Assembly (NCBI GenBank): GCA_030374805.1
Contig: JARGSG010000002.1
Span: forward strand, 1-64,000
From: Gracilaria gracilis
Lineage: Eukaryota > Rhodophyta > Florideophyceae > Gracilariales > Gracilariaceae
Length of the DNA: 64,000 nt
Reading direction: 5' to 3'
Every line of letters begins with the position of its first letter. The first letter of the stretch is position 1. Below the pieces are notes generated by a model. That model did not search any database. It saw nothing but the letters and a program-made list of their open reading frames with translations, and was not told where the DNA came from. Shown in pieces: positions 21,042-30,718 of this stretch. A program made the translations under genes and the position numbers.

Positions 21042-21830
21042 CTATGTCTCTTTAAATATCCATTCCACCGTAATCCGTCTACCAGCCATTCCCTTGTTGG
21101 AAAACTTCTGGTTCAAACTCAGATGAGAACCTTGAAATGGCATTTCAAAAAACGTCCGGCGATTGTAGCCACTGTCGCCATAGATACAATACTGCATATC
21201 CTCCACCAACAGAACATCCTCCAAATGTTCATCCAAACCAGACCGACTGTACAAAGTCCAGTCGTGACGAAGTTCTTCTATAGGTCCATATGCGTAAAGT
21301 ATAATGCCATCTGGACAAACTCTGAGCTGAAACTGAATGACATGGCACCCCCTGTGCACAATTTATAAAACGTTTTGCAATCTGGAGTCGTCAGGACGAG
21401 CAATGCGTAAAACGGTACCGTCAATAAACCCTACGCAGTTGTCGAGAGCATTACTTTTCGAATGAATGGCTGTCGTCCAATCTTCTGCTTTATCAGCCAC
21501 ATACGGCGCGGTTAGCGGGCCATTTAGAAGGCCTTCGTATTCATCGAGAAAGGCGTCAATTCCCTCCCAAACTATCTCACCCAGGTTGGATGCGTTTCTT
21601 TGAAACATAGTTTCTCTATAAATCCATCTATATGATGTTGCCAGACCGCTGACAACAATGCAAGTAAGCAGAATTTGATCCGAGTTATAGCGATTGCGTA
21701 TCGTGTTGTAAGTTAGTAAAGGGCAGACAACTTGGGCAATACAAGGTAGATCGCCGCGCAAGAATCGAAAATGCAGCAAGCACATTTCGTCGTTCATGTT
21801 TTCGAAAACATCTTGAAAAGTTGTTTAGAA
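21042..21830 (-). pseudogene. PIF/Harbinger DDE transposase fragment, one frameshift
   Basis: The minus-strand translation contains C-V-G-F-I-D-G-T-V (first catalytic aspartate), then after a frameshift near 21360 H-V-I-Q-F-Q-L-R-V-C-P-D-G-I-I, Y-G-P-I-E-E-L-R-H-D, Y-C-I-Y-G-D-S-G-Y (second aspartate) and V-E-W-I-F-K-E-T (third acidic residue). This order and spacing match HARBI1-like transposases. The N-terminal part (from about 21830) is recognisable but less conserved, and the C-terminus is cut near 21042. Confidence 0.75.
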
Positions 21831-22549
21831 CAGAAGGTCACGGCGTATGAGGCTTTGTTGGTAATTAATTGCCTGTCGCCTGTAGTTCAGAAACACCGGA
21901 ACAAGCGGCAAAGAAGTTTTAAACTAGTTTAGACTGCCACCCTTTGAGAGATACACCAACATCGTTTGCCAACGCTTTAATCTGCGATATGCTGCTCTTC
22001 TTCTGTGTGCTTTGATGACTACCGACGGAGCCATGTATGAAGTTTCAAGTGTAAGCTGGGTGGGAACGGTTGTTCGTTTGAACTATTTTCAAACGTTTGA
22101 ATATGATGCTCACCCTATTTAGGGAGCTGATTTTGCGTAGTATCAATTCTTTCGGAAATCGGTACTGATTTCTTTGTTTGACGTGTGACGAATTTTTACA
22201 CAATATATTATGAAATTTTCGTTGCGTAAACTCCCTAATTTCGAATGCATTTCACTTTTTGACTGGTCTAAGCATTCGAAAAATGATTGCGTCCCATTTT
22301 CTTTTGTGGGTGCTCACTGTGGCCCCAACGAGGCCGTTTAATAAAGTCTTCAGCGCGCCATATTGCAGTAGATACAGTCAACGAAATTTGAAACGCCTCA
22401 GTAGGTCTCAGGTGCCTACTAGCCGCAGTGTACATCTGGTTGGCAGTTACTCACGCACGATAAAAGCTCCTAATAAGGACACTATGACAAAACAAGATTG
22501 AGTTTACACACCACATGTAGTAGCTCAAGATCTCTGAATTAGTTCTGAA
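21831..22549. other. AT-rich spacer between Harbinger and mariner remnants
   Basis: About 720 bases with no recognised gene. A weak inverted pair occurs around 22119-22235 (AGGGAG...TTGCGTA and its complement) that could be remains of a terminal repeat. Confidence 0.3.
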
Positions 22550-23640
22550 CCGTCAATAAAGGGGGTGAAACTACAACACGCACAAAAATGTGTCAAAGCA
22601 TAAAAAAGCACTTCAGTACTTTGTAGATTCGCCATTGCAATCCATGAAAGCCAGACGACGTCTCTTGATACTCCAATAGAGTTTCAAGAGATAGATCGTA
22701 GGAATAGACTCTCAGGCCTCTACGATTGCACCCTTCAGGTCGTCTAAATTTTCATAAGGCTTATGACCAATTTAAACCTTCCTCAAGAGATAGCACCAAA
22801 CATTTTCAGTAATATTGAAATCTGGGGATCTTGCAGGCTCCAGTAGAGTCCCAACGTGGGGTTCTGAGATCCAACTACCCGTAAAAAGAGAGGTGTGAAT
22901 TCGTCCGTTATCATGTTTAAAGATATAAGGATGGATCTATCCAAACGCATTAACGACAAACGGCAGTAGTCCAGATCCGAACGTCTCGCATTACCTCTCG
23001 AAGTTCTGCTTTCCGTTCAAGAACACAATTTCAGACACCCCATAAAAATGAAAAGCATCCCAAACCATAACAAATCCACCATCATTTTGCTGCGTTGAGA
23101 AACAATGTGACTTACGATGGAGATCTTGCCAATACTTAGCCATTTGTTTGGTCCATCCAGGATAAACTTTTCTTGTCCACGAGAACTACCTTTACTTAGT
23201 AGCTATCTCCAAGAGTGATATAACGACTTGCCCTAATTAGCCTTGATTCTGTATGCTTTTTAGCAAGATTCGGACTATTTCGTCGTTACTTTAAGTGCGG
23301 TGCATTTTGCAAAATTGGTTGAACTCGGCGGACTGTAATAGACGATCCAAGACGATTCTTCAACTTATACGCCATTTGGTCTCCAGTTGTAACCAGGCGA
23401 AGAAATAGAGTTTTGCTACGGGCACTAATATTCTGGCCGTTTTATGGCGTTTTTGTAGTCTTTCCTGCGTTGTGATGCCCCGAAAAGCAATAAAAAGTTG
23501 AAGGAAAGCGTTCTAGCTGCTTTGCGATGGTACTGATTGGTACAAGCTCATGTCGCCGAGCTAAAATTTGACCCTTCTCAAAGTCTGAAAGATACCCTTT
23601 TTAGGCATGTTTGGGCGGTGTTAGAAGTATAAAAATCACT
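22550..23640 (-). mobile_element. Tc1/mariner remnant with degenerate transposase
   Basis: Reading leftward on the minus strand, frames pieced only by similarity give an N-terminal helix-turn-helix-like stretch (L-S-D-F-E-K-G-Q-I-L-A-R), then V-D-K-K near 23165, then F-K-H-D-N-G near 22915 (catalytic aspartate), then A-R-S-P-D-F-N-I-T-E-N-V-W near 22825 (catalytic glutamate) and a tail ending G-E-S-T-K-Y near 22630. This matches the same family as the intact element at 54.2 kb but is heavily mutated with many stops and shifts. No terminal repeats were identified. Confidence 0.65.
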
Positions 23641-23718
23641 CAGCGGATCGCAGAGTGTCGTGGTAAGTATATGAGATCACTGGAAGTACGCACTTGCCGC
23701 CAGTTTTCGCGGGAGATG

Positions 23719-23970
23719 CAGCGTCGGTGTTCTCGGAATGCTAGTTTAGTATGCTAGATGGCTAGTTATGAGAATAAAAGTCCGAAAAAACTAGCAATTT
23801 CGCAGATTGCGCTAGTTGGCAAGGCAAAAATTTTTTTTTTTTGGAAATCGCATTTCCACGTTCCGCAGTTGAACTCCATTTTTTGAAGTTGTAAGCTAAT
23901 TTGCAGTTCGTGCGCCACTGCCCGGTACCTCAAATTCGTCGCAGTCGTCAAAATCACTCAAAAAATTTAC
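23719..23970 (-). repeat. Terminus of the inverted derivative
   Basis: This is the complement of the 17541-17741 terminus, with the outer end at about 23719-23722 (CAGCGTCGGTGTTCTCGG reading rightward). It carries the same ACTAGC/GCTAGT hexamers at the same spacing. Confidence 0.8.
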
Positions 23971-24231
23971 TCTCGGGTCACCAGCGCTGGTTTACTCCAA
24001 CTCGGCATTCGGATCCTGAGTCTCAGTTTCCCTTAACGTGAAGTTAAAGAAGTCCAACGGACAACTCTCCCCATTCTGGTACACCTTCCTAGCCCCGAAG
24101 CGGCTTCCAACCCCTCCCAGCCTCTTCTCCTCCTGCTCCCCCAATATACGCTCCGCCGTCCTCGCAGCCGCCGCCGCACTCCCGAACCCCACCAATGACG
24201 CACCACCTGGCAGCTGCGGCGGCACAAATGC

Positions 24232-25201
24232 CATGGGCGTCACGGAAGGGGAAGCAGTTGAGACCGGAGGAGAGGAGGGGGCCGAGAAGGTTGGAGATGG
24301 CGAGCTGAATGAGTCCCATTTTGGTGTGGCGGGGGATGTCAGAGGAGGTTTGAGGGATGGAGTCGTGGTCTTGGGAGGAAGGAGGTTGGCAAGTATCCGA
24401 GGAGGGTGACGTGTTCGGTGATGCACTTGCGACGGAAAGCATCGGAGAAGTTGAGAAGGGTGATGTGAAGAGGGTAGGAGGTGATGGAAGAGGATTTGAG
24501 GGAGGTGGAGGACTTGTCGGAGTAGATTTAGACCAAGCCGATGAAGGAGTCGATACCGGTGGAGTCGGGGGTGTGCCAGATGCAGGAGTCGTTGGAGGAG
24601 TGCATGATTGCGGCTTTGAGGGCGGGGACTGCTTCTTTTCCGAGGGTGGAGGCCATGGAGTGGGCGAAAGCAGGAGAGCCGGAACGGGTTGTGTGGGAGA
24701 CGGGGTGGAAGAAGGTGTTGTGGAAGTGTGCGAGGGCGAGTTGTTGTTTGAGGACCTGGATGGGGTCCTTGCGGAAGATGGTGGTGGAGAAGAGCTGCTG
24801 TGGGTCGGAGAGGGCGGTGGGAGCGACGCCGATGTTGCTGACACGGTGCTGGAAGAGGTTTCTCTGCAGCTTGAGGCACTGGGTGGCGGAGGAGACGGCG
24901 TTGTGGAAGGCGGATTTGGAGAAGGCGGGGTCGTGGAGGAGGGAGATGAGTTCGTCAGCCTTTCGGACGCCGAGGGAGGAGGCGATGGAAGAGATGTAGA
25001 GGACCATGGGTTCGAGGTGGGGGTTGTTGAGGAGAGGGAAGGAAGGGGGAGGAGGGGGAAGAGGGGAGGGGGAGATGGAGCAGACGGGGGTGGGGGCGAT
25101 GTGGTAGGCGTCCTGGGTGTGGAGGGAGAGGGAGAGTTGCTGGTGGTGGTAGGAGTCGTCGTCTGCGATGAGGACGTTGTCGGAAGGGCGGTTGGACGAG
25201 T
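24232..25201 (-). pseudogene. Plavaka-type transposase, N-terminal part, in the deletion derivative
   Basis: The segment encodes about 300 codons before the Y-S-D-K block: D-N-V-L-I-A-D-D-D-S-Y near 25165, S-L-G-V-R-K-A-D-E-L-I near 24960, Q-R-N-L-F-Q-H-R-V near 24860 and F-R-K-D-P-I-Q-V-L near 24770. The block beginning M-A-S-T-L-G then aligns with the window start. One TAA (24528-24530) and frameshifts around the serine-rich part interrupt it, and it ends at the fusion to gene D sequence. The extended open frame to 25433 is misleading: beyond 25201 it is antisense to gene B of the neighbouring copy. Confidence 0.65.
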
Positions 25202-25204
25202 CTC

Positions 25205-26545
25205 GTGAATGCGCTACCGAGTGAGTGGCCGGGAGGGAAGGATGAAGTGAAACATCAGCACCCGTGGATGGAGATGATTCATTTGCGAAAGGAGCACAGG
25301 GCGGAGTGTTTGGGGGTGGCGGATTTGAGAGCGGTCCATCACGCGGTGTACTGGCATGCCGCCCGGAATGTGCACAAGAAGCTGGGTAGCACGAAAGAAC
25401 CAGCTCTTGTGGTGAAGCTTCCGTTGAAGGCAAAGCCGAGAGGGGAGGAAGAAGCTCTTTGGATGACGGCGATCGAGAGAAATGATCTCGCTCGAGAGTA
25501 CTTTGCGACCAAGAGAATAGAATTGATGGAAAGCGGTTTCTGTGTTTTGGAACAACTCGGAACTGACGAAGGTATGGCAGAGGAGGCGAAGAAGAGAGGC
25601 GTGGTGGTGGATGAAGATGTGACCGAAGGGTTGCTGGAGTTTTTTGAGAAGGACTTCAAGGAGTAGCCAGACTTGAAGTTTGAAGAGAACCGAACGAAAT
25701 GGAATCCCATCATCAACGCGGGGGAAGGAAAGGATACTGGGGACAGGATGCAGAGAATTGGAGGATATATTACGACCAAGTTGGGGATTGTTGATAGCAT
25801 GGAATCTGATGAGAAGAATGTGATGATGGTGAGAAAGCGGGCGTTGTTGGATGCGAGGTTTGGGCAAATTGCTTCGGCTCTTCACCTTTGTAACAACAGC
25901 GAGGCGAAGAAATGGATATATGCGCCACAGAACGGAGGGCGTGTGTTGCGTACGGGGGAGGGATGCCCAAGGCAGGTGTTGCACACTGATTTTAAAGGGA
26001 TGTCGAATGTGGAGAAGGATAAGGGAGATATTTCGGGGTTCTTTGCGACGGTCTCTGGGGGGAGTTCATTTATGAAATGGGTTTGTGAGAGGTCGCACAA
26101 TATGTATGTGACGGATGACAAGAGTTTGAGGAGGTTATCACGTACAATGGTTGTGAAGAAGTTCAAAGTTCCGCCTTACTCTGTGTTTATTGGGAGAGGG
26201 GATGTGTTTCATGCGGGAGCTGGGTACATGGATGCGTTGCTGAAAGAGAATTGCCTGAGATATCACATTTATTTTGTACCTGAAGGATACAAGCTCCCTG
26301 ACGCGGTGCACAGGGAGCCAGCGTTTCGGCCAAAGTTCGTAGACGAGGGCTTTGAAATAGGAGAAGACCCAAACGACCAGCTGTACGATGATGAAGGTCT
26401 GGAGGAAGAGAGTGAAATGGAAGATATAGAAGATGGAGATGACGAGTACGAAGAGGAAGATGAAGAGATGTCAGGTGGCCCTGCTGAGAATACAGATGGG
26501 GATTACGAGGAAGGGCAGATGATAATGGATTACGACGATGAGTAG
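25205..26545 (+). pseudogene. Cargo gene B, second copy, 5' truncated with one in-frame stop
   Basis: The frame is continuous for about 446 codons and is interrupted only by TAG 25664-25666, where the first copy has CAG (glutamine). It keeps the putative metal or substrate residues lost in the first copy: R-G-D-V-F-H-A-G-A-G-Y-M-D near 26200, followed by L-R-Y-H-I-Y-F-V-P-E-G near 26260. The acidic tail is conserved in character, not in sequence. The true start codon lies beyond the junction at 25202 and is lost. Confidence 0.55.
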
Positions 26546-26708
26546 GTATAATGGAGCACTTATACTGTTGTGTTTGTTTGTGATAGAGACTTGACATAAA
26601 AAGTGAACCGGTGATTTGTTTAAGCGGCAACTAAAAAAGAATTGGAGAACAAAAACGGGTTGTGTGTGTAGTTGCAACGAGTACGAGGTTTACAATTTGT
26701 TCTAATTA

Positions 26709-27539
26709 CTAGAGAATGTGATGTCTAAGAACGTTGATATAGTTGGTGTGGAAACGGGCAGGGTCCTGCCTTCCGGCTAGTTTTTCATCTGCCGAGGTGG
26801 GATAGAAGTAAGCATTTCTAGATTCATACTCCGAGAAAGAAGCTGGGAAAGAAGTAAGGGTGCTGCCGTATTCCAGAAGTAATTCCACTGTAGAAGGGAT
26901 ATTGAAGGAGAGACCTGTGTTGAAGGTGACTATGCCTAGAAGCTCCTTCATTATAGTTGAGAGAATAGTTTTGTACTTGGTAGCCACTTCATACATGGTA
27001 ACGAATACAAATGAAGAACCGACAAGATTGAAGGAAGAGATCCAAACGAGCTTTTGATAGTAAGACTTGGAAAAGGTGTTTTCGTCGACGATACTGCAAG
27101 TGAAACCTGCGGTCCAGAGGCGTTCAGCCATTGCCAGAGCCCACTTTCCGGTGGCTGTGGTTAGAGCATTGGGAGAGAGAGGCGTGATACCATCCTGTGG
27201 GGAGGCGCCGACAGTGGGAACGGCGATGTAAAGAGCGGCTCGTGTGCAGTGCTCAATTCCTTGTTGGGAAAGGATGGAAAGAATGTGGCCATTCTGGATG
27301 AAGACCAAGTCATCTGCTCGTTGTGCTGGACAAGATAGAATTACTTTTTCGAGAAGGTCGTTCCTGCCACAGAAGAAGATTGGACCTTGGGGAAGGCACT
27401 CTGCGGAAATGAAGTCTTCGATGGAGAGAACGGTGTCCTGAGGGGAACCATTGTTGTAAAGCATGGTGCCAATACGGCCTTTCCCTACGACAACAGCTGG
27501 GATGGTTGTAGAACAGAGGGAAGATGAATGGGAGCTCAT
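26709..27539 (-). CDS. Cargo gene C, second copy: Rossmann-fold protein with intact G-x-G-x-x-G
   Basis: The intact 276-residue frame starts at ATG 27539 and has the same length as the first copy. Residues 12-21 read A-V-V-V-G-K-G-R-I-G, a canonical dinucleotide-binding loop. Conserved blocks follow: I-F-F-C-G-R-N-D-L-L-E, F-I-Q-N-G-H-I-L-S, A-L-Y-I-A-V-P-T, G-K-W-A-L-A-M and L-V-W-I-S-S-F-N-L-V-G. Both copies remain full-length and open while neighbouring genes have stops, which suggests recent selection. Function is unknown; a reductase-like NAD(P) protein is the best guess from the fold. Confidence 0.65.
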   Translation of the reverse strand: MSSHSSSLCSTTIPAVVVGKGRIGTMLYNNGSPQDTVLSIEDFISAECLPQGPIFFCGRNDLLEKVILSCPAQRADDLVFIQNGHILSILSQQGIEHCTRAALYIAVPTVGASPQDGITPLSPNALTTATGKWALAMAERLWTAGFTCSIVDENTFSKSYYQKLVWISSFNLVGSSFVFVTMYEVATKYKTILSTIMKELLGIVTFNTGLSFNIPSTVELLLEYGSTLTSFPASFSEYESRNAYFYPTSADEKLAGRQDPARFHTNYINVLRHHIL

Positions 27540-28105
27540 TGCGATGAGTTTGTTTGATTGAAGGTATGGGCTGTTGGGTGGTGTCGGGTGCTGGTAGCTG
27601 GGAAAGGAAATTGGTCTACATTCTAAGGAGTGGGGAAACCTTTAAGTACACGACTGGACTGTTGTTTTGGTCATGGAAAGAAGTGTTACAGGGGATAAGG
27701 GGATTTTTATGATTCGGTTATGGAAAGAAATGGGCAGCAGGGCTGCAGAGGAGGTAGGATCGAAGAGTGTGTTTATGAGAAGGTATGCAGTGAAATAAAG
27801 CATAGAAAGTAAAAGTCTATGGTACCGTTGATACTTGAGAGGTGGTGCATCATGGGTTTCATTGGGATATGGTATGGACCGAGGTTGGGAAAATGTGGAG
27901 ATTTCTAGGGAAAAAATGGAAATTGTGTGGAATGGCGGGAAATAGGAGTGGATGTGAATGGGGTACAAAGGGTTGTGCCGCGCAAGTGGGTGTGTGGCCG
28001 ACAGTACCACGGGTGTGCGGAGTGGGGGGGAGTGCTGCAACTGTTGGGTTGATCTCGCTTGTTCTTATCTATCTTCGTTATCGTGAACCGCCGTTTATTT
28101 CTGCG
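27540..28105. promoter_or_regulatory. Divergent upstream region between genes C and D, second copy
   Basis: 566 bases between the two divergent starts with no recognised gene, equivalent to 16002-16513 of the first copy. Confidence 0.4.
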
Positions 28106-29067
28106 ATGTCGAATGGGTACGTCGAGGACGAGGAGCTAGTGGCTCTGCTTCACCGGACGGAGGTACCAGAGACGCCACCGGGAAGGAAGGAGGAGGGTGG
28201 GGACAAGGTTTGTATGGGGGAGAAAAGGGAAGTGGGGATGGAGAGGGAGGTGGGGGTGATGGGGGTGATGGGGGTGGAGGGGATAAGGGACCGGAAAGAA
28301 GGTTTGCGGCGGAGATGGAGGAGCGGTTGAGGAGGCTTGGAGAGGATCTGAAGGAGCATTTGGACGAATGGCTTTCTGAGATGGTTGGTGAGATGGGAGG
28401 GGTGGTGCTGAGTGTGTCGGAGATTGGGGTGCCAATGGATTTGATTTCGACGATTCGGAAAAGGATGAACTTGGCTGGAATGGGGACTGGAGGGCATGTA
28501 AGTGGGATGGTAGAGTGCGTTGGGAGGGAGCTGGTGACGCTGAGAAGGGAGAATATGGGGCTGAGGGGACGTATGGAGGTGTTGGAGGCGCAAGTGGGAC
28601 AGGTGGAGAAGGCGTGCCAATTGTTGTTGGAGGTGAAGGAACTGGTGAGGGAAGGAGGCGTTGGGAGGGAGGCGGGAATAGAGAAAGGGTCACCAGTGGC
28701 GCCTGGCTCCCGTGGTGGGGGTGGGTGCGTGAGGGGTAGGAGCGGAGAAGGAAATGGAGGGGAGGTTGGGGGAAGTAGGCTGAGGAAGAGGCGAAAGGGT
28801 GGGGTGATGGTGGACGAGGATGGGGAGGTGTGTGTGCCACGGCAGCTGCCGGGTGGAGCTCCAGTAGTTGGGTTTGGTAGTGCGGCGGCGGCTGTTCGAA
28901 CGGCGGAGCGCATACTGGAGGAGCAGGAGGAGAAGAGGCTGGGAGGGGTTAGAAGCCGGTTTGGGGCTAGGAGGGTGTACGAGAATGGAGAGAGTGTTCC
29001 GTTGGAGTTCTTCAACTTGACATTTAGGGAAACTGAGACTCAGGATCCGAATGCAGGGTTGGAATAA
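28106..29067 (+). pseudogene. Cargo gene D, second copy, one frameshift
   Basis: ATG 28106 gives M-S-N-G-Y-V-E-D-E-E-L, matching the first copy. Near 28200, in the glycine/aspartate-rich spacer, the frame shifts, after which the body is open to TAA 29065-29067: E-M-E-E-R-L-R-R-L, V-L-S-V-S-E-I-G-V-P-M, V-L-E-A-Q-V-G-Q-V-E-K, F-G-S-A-A-A-A-V-R-T-A-E and E-T-E-T-Q-D-P-N-A. The arginine lost to TAG in the first copy is present here. The shift lies in a repeat-like purine-rich tract prone to slippage. Confidence 0.6.
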
Positions 29068-29144
29068 GGGAGCGCTGGTGGTGGGTTCGTAATTTTTTAG
29101 AGTGTTTTTGACGAGTGTGGTGAATGTAAAGTTACGAACGGTGG

Positions 29145-29340
29145 CAGGGGAACTGCAAACTAGCCTTCAACTCCAGTAGATGAAGTTTGAACTGCACTGA
29201 ACGGAAACGTAATTTCCAAAAAAAAAATTTTTTGCTTTGCCAACTAGCGCAAACTGCAAAAATGCTAGTTTTTTCGGACTTTTATTTTCACAATTAGCGA
29301 TCTAACATACTAAACTAGCATTCCGAGAACACCGACGTTG
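29145..29340 (+). repeat. Right terminus of the second copy
   Basis: It corresponds to 17541-17741, with CTAGC motifs and the outer ACTAGCATTCCGAGAACACC block conserved although neighbouring bases have diverged. Outer end at about 29337-29340. Confidence 0.75.
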
Positions 29341-29419
29341 TGCCCAGGGGCGGAGCCCGAGATATCGTACTAAATCTATTTCTCTACAAGCATCGCATTA
29401 CCTTAATGCCTGTTGTAAG

Positions 29420-30240
29420 CGGAAGTGGAAGAGCAGGGCCGATGCTCGTCGTCGTGAAGGGAAATCGATTACCTTACAGAACAATTCTGCGTGATCGTTG
29501 TGCACACAAATAGTCACCAGCTGTTAATCTGCCAAGAGTGGCCGTGATCACGACGAAGACAAAGAATGGTGGAGTGGACTCTTCAAATTTTCTATTTTGG
29601 GCACAGAAGCTTATTGAGTACATTCGGGATCTAACGAAAAATAAATGAAAGGATTTACATGTTTATAATGCGTACCGTGCGCATGTTTTGTTGAAAGTTC
29701 TAGATCTATTGTATGAAAACAATATGGGAGTGTACAATTTACCAGCACATAAATTGGGTAAGATGCAACCTTTGGATGCAGTTACATTCTGGTAGTTTAA
29801 ATCAAACATGAACCGAATCAGCATGGAGTTTGAAATGGGAAATAGGGCTAAAATTTTTGAAATGTTTGGGTTCATGGCGATGCTTTGAGATGCGTATTAT
29901 GCTTCATTTACTCGCTCTATTAATACTGAGGGTTGTAGACGCGCTGATTTGTAGCCATTAGACACCGGTAGGCTACGAAGCACACCCCGTTAAGAGGCTC
30001 ATGATACTCAGCAAGTGGTTTAGATCGGAAGGATACATAAATAGTTCTTGGCGAAGCTGAAAGAATACAAAACAATACTGCTGGGTTTGGAAGCTCTTAT
30101 GCTGGATTTTGGCTTTGTTGATACAAAATACGGCTGCGTGATGACATCAGAGACTTTCATGTGTATGGTGCGCCAAAAGCACAAAAAAATGTCGCTAAGC
30201 GAGGTGTCGCAGAGCAGTAGCGGTTGAAGAAAGCACAAAA
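29420..30240 (+). pseudogene. Pogo-like (DDE_1) transposase fragment, strongly degraded
   Basis: Plus-strand frames give V-V-K-G-N-R-L-P-Y-R-T-I near 29455, then V-Y-N-A-Y-R-A-H-V-L-L-K-V-L (29660-29700), then N-L-P-A-H-K-L-G-K-M-Q-P-L-D (29735-29775), the pattern of the second and third acidic motifs of DDE_1 transposases (D-x-H-x ... L-P-x-H-T-S-x-x-x-Q-P-L-D). A charged lysine/glutamine-rich tail is traceable to about 30240. The first motif is missing and several stops are present. Confidence 0.55.
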
Positions 30241-30716
30241 TGCAGAAAAGCATTGCATGTGAATATAACAGTTGCGAAGGCATTTTTTGATCAGCAAAAT
30301 CGCGTGCAAGCCACTTTAATTGGTGTGACGGGGGGGGGGGGAGGTCCTTTGAAAGCAGCAGCAGATGGCTTCGTAGAGATTTATTGCTCGACATAAAGCT
30401 AGCGCAAGGAGATGTGCATTTTTTGTTCGTCGTGTTGACGTCATGCAGTGATGACGTGTATGCTAAAAATGTCTGAATTTTGATTGCATTGAGCGAGCCA
30501 AATCGCAGTTTTGTTCGATTTTTGGCATGTTTTGGTCTCAAATGAACGTCTCGTTTGTAGCACGACTTTGCCGAAATGGTTAGTCCGTTTGATACCTTTT
30601 TCCAACAACGCAGAGTAGAAACGAACAGCTTTATTATAGTGTTAATTTTTATAGAACGTGGAGGTCTGGAACTTGTGATTTCATGTCTGTCTTCGAGTTT
30701 TGTCCAAGTTTTGACG
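30241..30716. other. Spacer with no recognised gene
   Basis: About 480 bases of non-coding appearance with a G homopolymer near 30330-30342. A minus-strand open frame across it looks like an antisense shadow. Confidence 0.35.
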
Positions 30717-30718
30717 TA

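Larger units (their letters stand above)
19846..21830. mobile_element. PIF/Harbinger DNA transposon remnant
   Basis: Two convergent broken genes are found: a Myb-like accessory protein on the plus strand (19846-20720) and a DDE transposase on the minus strand (21042-21830). This two-gene organisation is characteristic of PIF/Harbinger. Terminal repeats and target duplication were not identified, so the outer limits are those of the genes only. Each gene has several breaks, so the copy is dead. Confidence 0.65.
23719..25201 (-). mobile_element. Internal-deletion derivative of the giant element, inverted
   Basis: On the minus strand, 25201 to about 24232 is transposase sequence, roughly 95 % identical by eye to window positions 1-483 in the overlapping part. 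At about 24232 it switches to the last 240 bases of gene D (equivalent to about 17232-17470) and runs to the terminus at 23719. If the parental element is colinear with 1-17741, the missing part is about 16.7 kb. The transposase part adds upstream residues not visible at the window start, including a run of D-N-V-L-I-A-D-D-D-S-Y. It has a TAA at 24528-24530 where copy one has CAA. The 25201 end is a junction, not a terminus. Confidence 0.8.
25202..29340 (+). mobile_element. Second, diverged copy of the giant element, 5' truncated (genes B, C, D and terminus)
   Basis: Genes B, C and D and the terminus occur in the same order, orientation and approximate spacing as at 13.6-17.74 kb but differ clearly at protein level, so this is an older or different subfamily. 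It begins abruptly inside gene B (equivalent to about 13625), directly joined to the inverted derivative. The right end at 29340 carries the conserved terminal sequence (ACACCGACGTTG). Each gene has at most one or two breaks. Confidence 0.75.

Noticed and set aside
25202-25433. Apparent N-terminal extension of the inverted transposase
   Set aside because: It is antisense to gene B of the second copy; the element junction lies at 25201/25202.
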